Positions 1-8,557 of a DNA stretch of 64,000 bases are shown in pieces; within the stretch, counting starts at the first letter, position 1, and the number at the start of each line of letters is the position of its first letter. This DNA is from JAZKHT01 sp040385245 (lineage in GTDB: Bacteria > Pseudomonadota > Alphaproteobacteria > Rhodobacterales > Rhodobacteraceae). The position numbers and the translations under genes were made by a program. Under the pieces are notes generated by a model, which was not told the origin of the DNA, searched no databases, and saw nothing but the letters and a program-made list of their open reading frames with translations. The stretch lies in the NCBI GenBank assembly GCA_040385245.1, contig JAZKHT010000012.1:62001-126000 (forward strand), given 5' to 3'.

Positions 1-38
1 CGGTTGGAGAGAGGCTTTCCCCGCCCTATCTTGGTCAA

Positions 39-1067
39 ATGGCCCGAGATCCCGTCCTGACCTTCACCGACCGAGGCATTTACTGCCCTGCCGGTGATTT
101 CTTCATCGACCCTTGGCGCCCGGTATCGCGTGCGCTGATCACCCATGGCCATTCCGACCACGCCCGCATCGGCCATGGCCGGTATCTGGCGACCCATGCT
201 GCCTTGCCGGTGATCCGCCACCGACTTGGCCCCATCGACGCGGCAGGCATCGCCTATGGTGAGCAGCGCCGCATCGGCGGTGTCACGGTCAGCTTTCACC
301 CCGCAGGCCACGTTCCCGGATCTGCGCAGATCCGCATCGAGCAAGAGGGCGAAGTCTGGGTCATCTCGGGCGATTACAAGACCGAAAGCGACGGTCTGGC
401 CGAACCGTTCGCGCCGGTGCCTTGCCACACCTTCATCAGCGAATGCACCTTTGGCCTGCCGGTGTTCCGCTGGCGGCCACAAAGCGATGTGATGACCGAT
501 GTCATGGCATGGTGGGCGGCAAACGCGGCGGCCGGGCGGGTGTCGATCCTGGGGGCCTACAGCTTTGGCAAGGCGCAGCGATTGATGGCGGAAATTGATC
601 CCATTGGCCCGATCCTGACCCATGGCGCGGTTGAAGAGATCACCCGCATCCTGCGCGATCAGGGCTATCGCCTGCCGGACACGCTCCGCGTCACCGCTGA
701 AACGACCGCCAAAACCCACCCCGGCGCGCTGGTGATAGCGCCGCCTTCGGCGCTTGGCTCGGCTTGGGCGGGGCGGTTCGGCAACGCCGATCAAGCCTTT
801 GCCTCGGGCTGGATGGCGATCCGGGGCATCCGTCGCCGCCGCAGCCTTGGCACCGGCTTCACCCTGTCTGACCATGCCGACTGGGACGGGCTGAACACCG
901 CGATCCGGGCCACAGGCGCCACCCGCGTCTTTGTCACCCATGGCTACACCGCCCCCTTCCGCCGCTGGCTGGCTGAACAGGGCTATGACGCGGGCATCGT
1001 GCAGACCGAATACACCGGGGAATTGCCCGACACGTCCGAAAGCGACACAGCGGTGACCGAACCATGA
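39..1067 (+). CDS. Ligase-associated DNA exonuclease (metallo-beta-lactamase fold)
   Basis: A 342-residue protein of the MBL/beta-CASP nuclease superfamily. The metal-binding HxHxDH motif is visible as THGHSDH (residues 35-41). Further metal ligands are plausible at the His of PAGHVPGS, at SGDYK and at the late SDHAD motif. This subfamily is encoded beside an ATP-dependent DNA ligase and is thought to process DNA ends for repair. The ligase follows 91 bp downstream on the same strand, which supports the assignment. The ATG at 39 is the first in frame and has no obvious Shine-Dalgarno sequence. Family membership is clear; the substrate is known only from the family. Confidence 0.88.
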   Translation: MARDPVLTFTDRGIYCPAGDFFIDPWRPVSRALITHGHSDHARIGHGRYLATHAALPVIRHRLGPIDAAGIAYGEQRRIGGVTVSFHPAGHVPGSAQIRIEQEGEVWVISGDYKTESDGLAEPFAPVPCHTFISECTFGLPVFRWRPQSDVMTDVMAWWAANAAAGRVSILGAYSFGKAQRLMAEIDPIGPILTHGAVEEITRILRDQGYRLPDTLRVTAETTAKTHPGALVIAPPSALGSAWAGRFGNADQAFASGWMAIRGIRRRRSLGTGFTLSDHADWDGLNTAIRATGATRVFVTHGYTAPFRRWLAEQGYDAGIVQTEYTGELPDTSESDTAVTEP

Positions 1068-1093
1068 CCACGAGGGTGCTTTCATCTTGGCCC

Positions 1094-1135
1094 GAATATC
1101 CTCGGGGGGTGCGCGGGCCAGAAAGCCCCCCGCGA
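1094..1135 (+). repeat. Intergenic GC-rich hairpin of the AATATCC-GGGGG family
   Basis: AATATCCTCGGGGGG is followed by a loop region and CCCCCCGCG, giving a G6/C6 stem. It lies between the exonuclease and ligase genes. The AATATCC(T/C)NCGGGGG core recurs near 9941, 46516 and, inverted, near 40660. It resembles a terminator or processing hairpin but lacks a T-tract, and the ligase behind it has no other evident promoter. Confidence 0.6.
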
Positions 1136-1158
1136 CGCACATCACGGGCGGGCGGACG

Positions 1159-2748
1159 ATGAAGCGCTTTGCCCGGCTGTTTGCCGCCCTTGATGGCACC
1201 ACACGAACCAGCGAAAAGACCGCCGCCCTGACCGCCTATTTCCGCGATGCCCCCGACGCGGACAAGCTGTGGACCATCGCCCTGTTGTCAGGTCGCCGCC
1301 CGAAGCGCGCCGTGAACGCGACCGAGTTGCGCACTTGGGCGGCCGAGGCAGCGGGCGTGCCGCTTTGGTTGTTTGAGGATGCCTATTCCATGGTGGGCGA
1401 TCTGGCCGAAACCATCGCGCTGATCCTGCCCGTGGCCACGGGATCCGCCACGCGGTCCCTGTCGGAAACTATCGCTGCCTTGACCGCGCTGACGGGCAGG
1501 ACCGCCACGGACCGCCGTGCAGCGATCCTTGCCGAATGGCAGGCACTTGGCGCGGACGAACGGATGCTGTTCAACAAGCTGATCACCGGCGGCTTTCGCA
1601 TGGGGGTCAGTCAGGGGCTGATGACGCGGGCGCTGGCGGCAGCCACGGGGGTGCCTGAAACCACATTGGCGCATCGTCTGATGGGGGAATGGACGCCGCA
1701 CACCACCAGCTTTGCCGACCTGACCGGCGATGTCGGCGACGATCTGGGATCACGCCCCTATCCCTTTGCCTTGGCGTCCCCGTTGGAACAACCGCCCGAC
1801 ACGCTGGGGCCGCCGTCCGACTGGATCGCGGAATGGAAATGGGACGGCATCCGGGGCCAGTTGATCCACCGGCCCGGCACCTTTGCACTGTGGTCGCGGG
1901 GCGAAGAGTTGATCACCGACCGCTTTCCCGAATTCGCCGTGCTGGCCGATTTTCTGCCCCAAGGCACCGTCATCGACGGCGAGGTTCTGGCCTGGGGCGA
2001 GGGCGTCCCCTTGCCATTTGCTGCCCTGCAACGCCGGATCGGCCGGAAATCCGTGCCTAAAAAGCTGCTGGCAGAGGCACCCGCGCGCCTGTTGGCCTAT
2101 GACCTGCTCGAATCGGCGGGGTCGGACTTTCGCACGGCCCCCCTATCACAGCGGCGCGCAGAGTTGCAGGCGCTGCTGGTGGCCCTGCCCCCCGGCCTGC
2201 CCATCGCCCTGTCGGCGCAGGTGCCGATCCCTGATTGGGACAGCCTTGCCCAGACACGCAGCACCTCACGCAACGCGATGGCCGAGGGGCTGATGCTGAA
2301 ACGCGCTGCATCAGCCTATCACGTTGGGCGAAAGCGCGGGGATTGGTGGAAGTGGAAGGTCGACCCCTTTACCATCGACGCGGTGATGATCTACGCCCAG
2401 GCCGGGCATGGGCGGCGCGCCACACTGTATACTGATTTCACCTTTGCCGTCCGCGATGGTGATGCGCTGGTCCCCTTTACCAAGGCCTATTCCGGCCTCA
2501 CGGACGCAGAATTCGCCGAAATCACCCGCTGGGTGCAGAAGAATACGCTGGAACGCTTTGGCCCCGTCCGCCGCGTGCCACCCGAACTGGTATTCGAGAT
2601 CGCGTTCGAAGGGATACAAGCCAGCCCGCGCCACAAATCCGGCATCGCCTTGCGCTTTCCCCGCATGCTCCGCTGGCGGCGCGACAAACCGAGCACCGAG
2701 ATTGACACATTAGACAACTTGCGCGCCATGCTTGCGGCCCACGGCTGA
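1159..2748 (+). CDS. ATP-dependent DNA ligase (ligase-associated repair type)
   Basis: A 529-residue ligase with an N-terminal helical DNA-binding domain (about 1-190), a nucleotidyltransferase domain and an OB domain. The adenylated lysine is in motif I EWKWDGIRG (K227). Later motifs include VIDGEVLAW and DWWKWKVDP. It seals nicks using ATP and is distinct from the replicative NAD-dependent LigA. The ATG at 1159 was chosen because an upstream in-frame TTG at 1087 would translate the intergenic hairpin. In other genomes the exonuclease-ligase pair is often followed by an Lhr-type helicase and the PdeM phosphoesterase. Here the next gene is PepF, so the set looks reduced at this locus. Confidence 0.92.
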   Translation: MKRFARLFAALDGTTRTSEKTAALTAYFRDAPDADKLWTIALLSGRRPKRAVNATELRTWAAEAAGVPLWLFEDAYSMVGDLAETIALILPVATGSATRSLSETIAALTALTGRTATDRRAAILAEWQALGADERMLFNKLITGGFRMGVSQGLMTRALAAATGVPETTLAHRLMGEWTPHTTSFADLTGDVGDDLGSRPYPFALASPLEQPPDTLGPPSDWIAEWKWDGIRGQLIHRPGTFALWSRGEELITDRFPEFAVLADFLPQGTVIDGEVLAWGEGVPLPFAALQRRIGRKSVPKKLLAEAPARLLAYDLLESAGSDFRTAPLSQRRAELQALLVALPPGLPIALSAQVPIPDWDSLAQTRSTSRNAMAEGLMLKRAASAYHVGRKRGDWWKWKVDPFTIDAVMIYAQAGHGRRATLYTDFTFAVRDGDALVPFTKAYSGLTDAEFAEITRWVQKNTLERFGPVRRVPPELVFEIAFEGIQASPRHKSGIALRFPRMLRWRRDKPSTEIDTLDNLRAMLAAHG

Positions 2749-2756
2749 TGCGGGCC

Positions 2757-2870
2757 GAAAAATCTTTGGAAGATATTTGCCAAGGATATTTCTGAAAATC
2801 CTTGGGCCCCCGATCGGTCACACTGCCGGTGTCTGGCCGGGCATGAGTATTTTTGCGAAGAAAAAGCTGG
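2757..2870. repeat. AT-rich tandem hairpin element downstream of ligase
   Basis: Two adjacent hairpins are visible. One is AATCTT/AAGAT around 2761-2775. The other pairs CCAAGGAT (2780-2787) with ATCCTTGG (2798-2805) and extends by TTT/AAA. They are followed by GAGTATTTTTGCGAAGAAAA at 2845-2864. The last motif recurs at 35094 and, inverted, at 37691. The base composition is conspicuously AT-rich against the surrounding genes. It probably acts as transcript 3'-end structure for the ligase. Confidence 0.6.
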
Positions 2871-2973
2871 GCGTCCGTTCAGCGGGAAGTGACCGCGCCT
2901 TTCCCCCCTTCTCTTGCGCCGTGGGGGGGAAGCGCCCTAGATGTGCGGTAACGCTTTTGACGAAAGGTTTCCC

Positions 2974-4803
2974 ATGACGCTGCCCCTGCCCCGCCCCGTG
3001 TTCGATGCCAATGCCGCCGCTGGCGGCGGGCTTGGCAAGCTGCCCGACTGGGATCTGCGCGACCTTTACCCTGCCCCGGACGCCGCAGAATTCGACCGTG
3101 ACCTGGAATGGCTGGAAAAAGCCTGCGCCGATTTCGCCGCAACCTATCAGGGCAAGCTGGCCGATCTGGATGCGGCGGCCCTGCTGGCCTGTGTGCTGGC
3201 CTATGAACAGATCGACATCGTCGCCGGGCGTATCATGTCCTTTGCCGGGCTGCGCTATTATCAGAACACCATGGACAGCGAGCGCGCAAAGTTCATGGCC
3301 GACGCGCAGGACCAAGTGACCGAATTCACCACGCCGCTGGTGTTCTTCAGTCTGGAATTCAACCGGCTTGACGATAGCCATCTGGCGACCCTGCTGGCTG
3401 CGAACGCGGGTCTTGCCCGCTACACGCCGGTCTTTGACCGGATGCGCGCCATGCGCCCCTATCAGTTGTCGGACGAGTTGGAGCGGTTCCTGCACGACCA
3501 GTCCACCGTCGGATCGGCCGCCTGGAACCGGCTGTTCGATGAAACCATGGCCGGTCTGATGTTCACCGTCGCGGGCGAGGCCGAGGAGTTGAACCTTGAG
3601 ACGACGCTGAACCTGCTGACCGACGCCGACCGCGCCAAGCGCGAGGCAGCGGCCCGCGCGCTGGCCGCCGTGTTCGACAAGCAGATCAAGCTGTTCGCCC
3701 GTGTGCACAACACCTTGGCCAAGGAAAAAGAGATCGAGGATCGCTGGCGCAAGATGCCCACACCCCAGACCGGGCGGCATCTGTCAAACCATGTCGAGCC
3801 TGAGGTGGTCGAGGCGCTGCGCAATGCCGTCGTTGCGGCCTATCCAAAGCTGTCGCACCGCTATTACCGGCTGAAGGCGAAATGGATGGGGTTGGACCGG
3901 CTGCAGGTCTGGGATCGCAACGCCCCCCTGCCCATCGAAACCCCCCGTCTGGTATCGTGGGACGAGGCGACAAAAACCGTGCTGGACGCCTATGCCGGGT
4001 TCGCGCCCGAGATGGCAACCTTGGCAGAGCCGTTTTTCACCAAGGGATGGATCGATGCGGGCGTGAAACCGGGCAAGGCGCCGGGCGCCTTTGCCCACCC
4101 GACGGTCACCACCGTGCACCCTTATGTGATGCTGAACTATCTGGGCAAACCGCGCGATGTGATGACGCTGGCGCATGAACTGGGCCACGGCGTGCATCAG
4201 GTGCTGGCCGCAGGTCAGGGCGAACTGCTGTCGTCAACCCCGCTGACCCTTGCCGAAACGGCCTCGGTCTTCGGCGAGATGCTGACCTTCCGCCGGCTGC
4301 TCGACAACGCCAAGACCAAGGCCGAGCGCAAGACGCTGCTTGCGGGCAAGGTCGAAGATATGATCAACACGGTCGTGCGGCAGATCGCGTTCTATGATTT
4401 TGAATGCAAGCTGCACGCAGCACGCCGCGAGGGAGAGCTGACGCCCGACGACATCAACGCGCTGTGGATGTCGGTGCAGGCGCAATCCTTGGGCGATGCC
4501 TTTGATTTCATGGACGGATATGAAACCTTCTGGGCCTATATCCCGCATTTCGTGCATTCGCCGTTCTACGTCTATGCCTATGCCTTTGGGGACGGTCTGG
4601 TGAACGCGCTTTATGCCGCCTATGCCGACGGTCTGCCCGATTTCCAGGCCAAGTATTTCGAGATGTTGAAGGCGGGCGGGTCAAAGCACCACAAGGAACT
4701 GTTGGCACCCTTTGGCCTTGATGCGTCAGACCCCAGGTTTTGGGACAAGGGTCTGTCGATGATCGCAGGCTTCATCGACGAGTTGGAAGCGATGGAAGAG
4801 TGA
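2974..4803 (+). CDS. pepF: M3-family oligoendopeptidase F
   Basis: A 609-residue cytoplasmic zinc metallopeptidase that cleaves short peptides. The zinc motif HELGH is at residues 401-405 and a third ligand Glu is near 428 in LAETASVFGE. The N-terminal alpha-helical oligopeptidase domain precedes the catalytic domain, and the length is normal for PepF/M3B. The ATG at 2974 is preceded by GAAAGG at a good distance. An in-frame ATG at 2941 is less likely because it would place that ribosome binding site inside the gene. It is convergent with the host-attachment gene, with a shared hairpin between them. Confidence 0.93.
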   Translation: MTLPLPRPVFDANAAAGGGLGKLPDWDLRDLYPAPDAAEFDRDLEWLEKACADFAATYQGKLADLDAAALLACVLAYEQIDIVAGRIMSFAGLRYYQNTMDSERAKFMADAQDQVTEFTTPLVFFSLEFNRLDDSHLATLLAANAGLARYTPVFDRMRAMRPYQLSDELERFLHDQSTVGSAAWNRLFDETMAGLMFTVAGEAEELNLETTLNLLTDADRAKREAAARALAAVFDKQIKLFARVHNTLAKEKEIEDRWRKMPTPQTGRHLSNHVEPEVVEALRNAVVAAYPKLSHRYYRLKAKWMGLDRLQVWDRNAPLPIETPRLVSWDEATKTVLDAYAGFAPEMATLAEPFFTKGWIDAGVKPGKAPGAFAHPTVTTVHPYVMLNYLGKPRDVMTLAHELGHGVHQVLAAGQGELLSSTPLTLAETASVFGEMLTFRRLLDNAKTKAERKTLLAGKVEDMINTVVRQIAFYDFECKLHAARREGELTPDDINALWMSVQAQSLGDAFDFMDGYETFWAYIPHFVHSPFYVYAYAFGDGLVNALYAAYADGLPDFQAKYFEMLKAGGSKHHKELLAPFGLDASDPRFWDKGLSMIAGFIDELEAMEE

Positions 4804-4809
4804 TGCGGC

Positions 4810-4836
4810 GCGGCCCGGCGCAACCTGCCGGGCCGC
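4810..4836. terminator. Bidirectional terminator-like hairpin between pepF and host-attachment gene
   Basis: A perfect 10-bp stem pairs GCGGCCCGGC (4810-4819) with GCCGGGCCGC (4827-4836) around a 7-nt loop. It sits between two convergent stop codons. There is no strong T-run on either side. Confidence 0.6.
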
Positions 4837-4845
4837 TGCCATCCC

Positions 4846-5289
4846 TTACAGGTTGGCCAGACCTTTCAGATGGTCGGCCAGATCGTGCGCGTTCAGCTTG
4901 ACCAGATCCTTTGGCAGGTCGGCCACGATGGCCGCCTTGACGTCATCGGTCAGCCCGTCGCGCAGCAGGCCCAGCATCTTTGGTCCCGCGATCAGAACCG
5001 CGCGATCATGGTCGCCCTTGCGCCAAACAGCGGCCACCGTTTCGGCGACATAGGGGACAAACCGGGCGCGTTCCTGTTCTGCTTCGGTCTTTCGGTCGTC
5101 ATAGCCGTGCGACCCGCCGCCACCCCCGGCGTGACCACGGCCGCGCCCTTCCAGTTCCACTTCGACATCCGGCAGGGTTTCTGCGGCCAGATGGTCAATC
5201 TCTGTCAACGGCTCGCCTGGGCCAAGGCTGCGGAACAGGCGCAGGTCCTGTTCGGCGGCGACGATGATCAAGGTGCGGGCAGCTTTCAT
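4846..5289 (-). CDS. Host attachment protein family (baeRF-like)
   Basis: A 147-residue protein resembling the family named for attachment to host cells (PF10116 type). It begins MKAARTLIIVAAEQDLRLFRS, has a central Gly/His-rich linker (HAGGGGGSHGYDD), and a C-terminal half containing RAVLIAGPKMLGLLR. The fold is related to the ribosome-associated eRF1-like superfamily, so the attachment name is historical and the biochemical role is uncertain. The start at 5289 has AAAGGG upstream; an in-frame ATG at 5331 is less likely. It stands alone between convergent pepF and the next minus-strand gene. Confidence 0.7.
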   Translation of the reverse strand: MKAARTLIIVAAEQDLRLFRSLGPGEPLTEIDHLAAETLPDVEVELEGRGRGHAGGGGGSHGYDDRKTEAEQERARFVPYVAETVAAVWRKGDHDRAVLIAGPKMLGLLRDGLTDDVKAAIVADLPKDLVKLNAHDLADHLKGLANL

Positions 5290-5371
5290 CGGAAATCCCT
5301 TTCGATGCGTGATCTGTATAAAGGTTAGCAAACCCTAACGCGCGAGATGATGATTTGGGTCAACTCTGCCT

Positions 5372-6340
5372 TCAGTCGGGTCGGGACAGATCACAACGGT
5401 CGGTGTCAAAGCCGGTGGCGCGGATGCGAGCAAGCAGATCGTCGATCAGCGTGGGGCTGGTGGCAGACAGGCAGCGCTCGGCGAAATACCAGTAAAGAAA
5501 GGCATCATGCGGCCAGTCCTGATGCCCTGCCGATGCAATCGCCTGATCCAGTGCGCCCGGTTCACGAACGGTTACCGCGCAGTGGTGAAAATCGGCCTGG
5601 CCGCACAGCACAACGGGTTTGCGATGGACCATCGCCTCGATCCCGACGGCGGAATTGATGGTCACGACCACATCGGCGGCGGACAGAATGTCATGGATGT
5701 TGGCCGCCGAGACCGTGACACGCTGGTCGCGGCGGGCCAGGGCGCGCAGCATCCGGTGCGTGGCGTCGTCGAAATCCCTTGGGTGCGGCTTGATCACGAT
5801 GGGGCGTGGATCGTCGCGGGCCACGACCGCATCGACCATCTGGCGCAGCGTCAGGTGGCACGTCTCGCCCACCAGACGGTGCGATTCAGATTGCAGAAAG
5901 ACGGCGACACAGCCCTGCGGGATCACTGTCACCGCGCCCGGCTGTTCATAGCGCGATGCACGCTTGCCGATCAGGCGGTTGCGCAGACGGTCCGCAAAAC
6001 CCCGCGCCTGCACGGGATCGACCGACGACGCGTCGAATTCCATGGCAGCGATGGACGAGAACGCCCGTATCCCCCACGGGTCCATATGCCAGAACGGATA
6101 AACATAGGCCACGCCGCAGTTCAGCACTCGGTCGTGCCGCACCCCACCATGATCGACGATATGAAACGCATCGTCCCCCGCCACCTGATCCGCCAAGACC
6201 GCACGGTCATGCAACACCTGCCGCAGGTCGGCCCCACGCGCGGCAAGTCCGCCGATCAGTTTTTGATAGAACGGTGCCATCGACGCCGGGTCACGCAGCG
6301 CGCCAGCGGCCAGATGAAAGACGATTGGCACCTTTGACAT
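5372..6340 (-). CDS. Capsule-polysaccharide-type glycosyltransferase/export protein
   Basis: A 322-residue protein resembling the KpsS/LipB-like (Capsule_synth) group. The signatures are VIKPHPRDF followed about 45 residues later by the phosphosugar-binding stretch VVVTINSAVGIEAMVHRKP. KPHP and the N/T-S-xxGxEA motif are shared by CDP-glycerol and Kdo-type transferases. No signal peptide is visible, which agrees with a cytoplasmic enzyme working at the inner membrane. The ATG at 6340 begins MSKVPIVFHLAAG; a TTG two codons upstream is less likely. No other capsule genes are nearby, so the acceptor cannot be named. It is 39 bp downstream of the oxidoreductase gene and may be cotranscribed with it. 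Confidence 0.55.
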   Translation of the reverse strand: MSKVPIVFHLAAGALRDPASMAPFYQKLIGGLAARGADLRQVLHDRAVLADQVAGDDAFHIVDHGGVRHDRVLNCGVAYVYPFWHMDPWGIRAFSSIAAMEFDASSVDPVQARGFADRLRNRLIGKRASRYEQPGAVTVIPQGCVAVFLQSESHRLVGETCHLTLRQMVDAVVARDDPRPIVIKPHPRDFDDATHRMLRALARRDQRVTVSAANIHDILSAADVVVTINSAVGIEAMVHRKPVVLCGQADFHHCAVTVREPGALDQAIASAGHQDWPHDAFLYWYFAERCLSATSPTLIDDLLARIRATGFDTDRCDLSRPD

Positions 6341-6379
6341 CGGCAAAGGATGCCCCGCGCATCAACGCGGGGCAAGCTT

Positions 6380-7372
6380 TCACAGGGTGATGTCAGTTGC
6401 CACGTCAAACACCATGTCGATCATCGCCTGCGTGCCGCGCGCGAATTCCAGATCGCTGAAATAGGGCGCACCGGTGCGGATCGACCGGCTGAACGCCTCG
6501 ACCTGTTCGACATACTGGTTCACCGCGGGCCAGCGTTCGGATGTCAGGGTCATGCCTTGGGACAATTCGATCCGCGCCTCGGCAAACAGGTTTGCGTTGA
6601 ACGGGCCGTTGGCGACGCGCAGCACACCTTTGTCGCCGTGGAAGGTCATTTCCTGCCGGTTGTGCATCCGCATCGAGGTGACGGCCGAATAGGCGAACCG
6701 CCCCAACGGCCCCGCCATCGTGCCCGTCACATGCGCCCAGACATCGACGCCATTTTCGCGCAGAAGGCGCGCCTGCAATTCCACCGGTTCGGCCCCGGTG
6801 ACAAAGCGGGTCGACCCATAGGTATAGACCCCGATATCCCGGATGCCGCCGCCGCCGGTTTCGGGGCGGTTGCGGATATTGCCCGGCTCGGCCCGGTTAT
6901 CATAGGTGAACACGCCATCCACCTGGATCAGCGTGCCGATCGCACCGCTTTGCACCAGGTCCTTGGCGCGCTTCCACTGGGGATGATGCACGATCATGTA
7001 GGCCTCGGCGGCCAGCAGGCCCGATGCATCGCGTGCGGCGATGATCGCGTCAATCTCGGACGCCTTCAGCGCGATCGGTTTTTCGGTCATCACATGCTTG
7101 CCCGCCGCCAGCGCCTTGAGCGTCCATTCCACATGCAGATGGTTCGGCAGCGGAATGTAGACGGCGTCGATGGTCGGATCGGCCAGCAGCGCCTCATAGC
7201 TGTCTATCACCTGCAATGCGGGGTTAAAGGCGGAGAACCCCGCGGCATTGGCCGGATTGGATGTGGCAAGGGCGGCGAATTCGGCCCCTTCGGCGGCGTG
7301 GATCGCGCGGGCCATATGGTCACGGGCGAATTTGGCGGCACCCAGCACACCCCAGCGGACGGGTTTCATCAT
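6380..7372 (-). CDS. Gfo/Idh/MocA family NAD(P)-dependent oxidoreductase
   Basis: A 330-residue soluble dehydrogenase. The N-terminal Rossmann domain starts RWGVLGAAKFA, and the signature VMTEKPIAL carries the conserved catalytic-type Lys. The C-terminal alpha/beta domain includes GGGGIRDIGVYT, typical of the family. The substrate is probably a sugar or cyclitol derivative but cannot be read from the sequence. AGGAGG lies 7 nt before the ATG at 7372, a notably strong ribosome binding site for this window. The capsule-type gene follows closely on the same strand, so a sugar-modification role is possible but speculative. Confidence 0.88.
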   Translation of the reverse strand: MMKPVRWGVLGAAKFARDHMARAIHAAEGAEFAALATSNPANAAGFSAFNPALQVIDSYEALLADPTIDAVYIPLPNHLHVEWTLKALAAGKHVMTEKPIALKASEIDAIIAARDASGLLAAEAYMIVHHPQWKRAKDLVQSGAIGTLIQVDGVFTYDNRAEPGNIRNRPETGGGGIRDIGVYTYGSTRFVTGAEPVELQARLLRENGVDVWAHVTGTMAGPLGRFAYSAVTSMRMHNRQEMTFHGDKGVLRVANGPFNANLFAEARIELSQGMTLTSERWPAVNQYVEQVEAFSRSIRTGAPYFSDLEFARGTQAMIDMVFDVATDITL

Positions 7373-7430
7373 AGTATCTCCTCCTGTCGGTTGGGGCGCA
7401 CGCTAGCGCAAGCGGGCGGCGGGGAAAATG

Positions 7431-7460
7431 CAAAAGCGGCGCACCCAAGGGATGCGCCGC
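7431..7460 (-). terminator. Rho-independent terminator of rpoH
   Basis: On the minus strand GCGGCGCA (7460-7453 reading as complement) pairs with TGCGCCGC to give a perfect 8-bp stem at 7436-7460. It is followed by TTTT and a further T-rich stretch. It lies 28 bp after the rpoH stop. Confidence 0.75.
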
Positions 7461-7487
7461 CTGATTGGTCAGCCGCCTGGGGTGTGA

Positions 7488-8384
7488 TCAACCGGGGATG
7501 ACCATCCCCTTGCCCTTGGCCAGTTCGCGCATCTTTTCCTGCAACTTTTCAAAGGCACGCACTTCGATCTGACGGATGCGTTCGCGGCTGACACCATAGC
7601 TTTCGGACAACTCCTCAAGCGTGATGGGCGTGTCGGCCAGACGGCGCTGCATCAGGATGTCCTTTTCACGGTCGTTCAGCACAGTGAACGCCTGCGCCAA
7701 CAGCGCGCGACGGGCATCGAGTTCGTCCTTTTCGGCATAGTCGCTGGCCTGATCGCTGTCCTCGTCCTCCAGCCAATCCTGCCATTGCGTGACCGAATCC
7801 CCGTCCGACCCCACCGTCGCATTGAGCGAGGCATCAGACCCCGACAACCGCCGGTTCATATCGATCACTTCGGTTTCCGTCACCGACAGGTCCTTGGCAA
7901 TCTGCGCCACGGTTTCGGGGCGAAGGTCACCCTCTTCCAGGGCGCCGACCTTGGCCTTGGCCTTGCGCAGGTTGAAGAACAGCTTTTTCTGCGCCGACGT
8001 CGTGCCCAGCTTCACCAACGACCAGGACCGCAGGATGTATTCCTGAATGCTGGCCCGGATCCACCACATCGCGTAAGTGGCCAGTCGAAAGCCCTTTTCG
8101 GGGTCAAAGCGTTTGACCGCCTGCATCAAGCCCACGTTCGCCTCGGAAATCACCTCGGCCTGTGGCAGGCCATAGCCGCGATAGCCCATTGCGATCTTGG
8201 CAGCCAGTCGCAGGTGCGAGGTGACCATCTTGTGTGCCGCTTCGGTGTCCTGATGGTCCACCCAGCGCTTGGCCAGCATGTATTCTTCTTCCGGCTCCAG
8301 CAGCGGAAACTTGCGGATTTCCTGCATATAGCGGTTCAAACCCTGTTCGGGCGACGGTGCGGGAAGGTTTGTATAGGTGCTCAT
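7488..8384 (-). CDS. rpoH: RNA polymerase heat-shock sigma factor RpoH
   Basis: A 298-residue sigma-70 family factor. Region 2 contains ISEANVGLMQAVKRFDP and LATYAMWWIRASIQEY, which match the core-binding and -10-reading helices. The RpoH box QKKLFFNLRK that identifies sigma-32 proteins is present. Region 4 ends with the helix-turn-helix SESYGVSRERIRQIE. It directs heat-shock and stress transcription. Rhodobacter relatives carry two RpoH paralogues; the N-terminus (MSTYTNLPAPSPEQGLNRYM) looks like the RpoHI type, which is an inference. The gene lies 173 bp downstream of the pseudouridine synthase gene and ends at a good terminator. Confidence 0.96.
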   Translation of the reverse strand: MSTYTNLPAPSPEQGLNRYMQEIRKFPLLEPEEEYMLAKRWVDHQDTEAAHKMVTSHLRLAAKIAMGYRGYGLPQAEVISEANVGLMQAVKRFDPEKGFRLATYAMWWIRASIQEYILRSWSLVKLGTTSAQKKLFFNLRKAKAKVGALEEGDLRPETVAQIAKDLSVTETEVIDMNRRLSGSDASLNATVGSDGDSVTQWQDWLEDEDSDQASDYAEKDELDARRALLAQAFTVLNDREKDILMQRRLADTPITLEELSESYGVSRERIRQIEVRAFEKLQEKMRELAKGKGMVIPG

Positions 8385-8557
8385 GTCATTGCCCCCTTTG
8401 GTGCCCCGGTGCGCATCGCCCCCGGGGTCGCGTTGATCAGGTTACCAGACTGCCCCGGTCGGGCGCATCCGGTATTCCCGGTTTGCACGTCAGATGTTTA
8501 CCATTCCGTCGCGCGATAAGATATGTTGCGGGGCGATCACGCAGATGTCACCGCCCG

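Noticed and set aside
6350..7501. A 383-codon open frame antisense to the Gfo/Idh/MocA gene
   Set aside because: The opposite gene has an AGGAGG ribosome binding site and family motifs. This frame has none.
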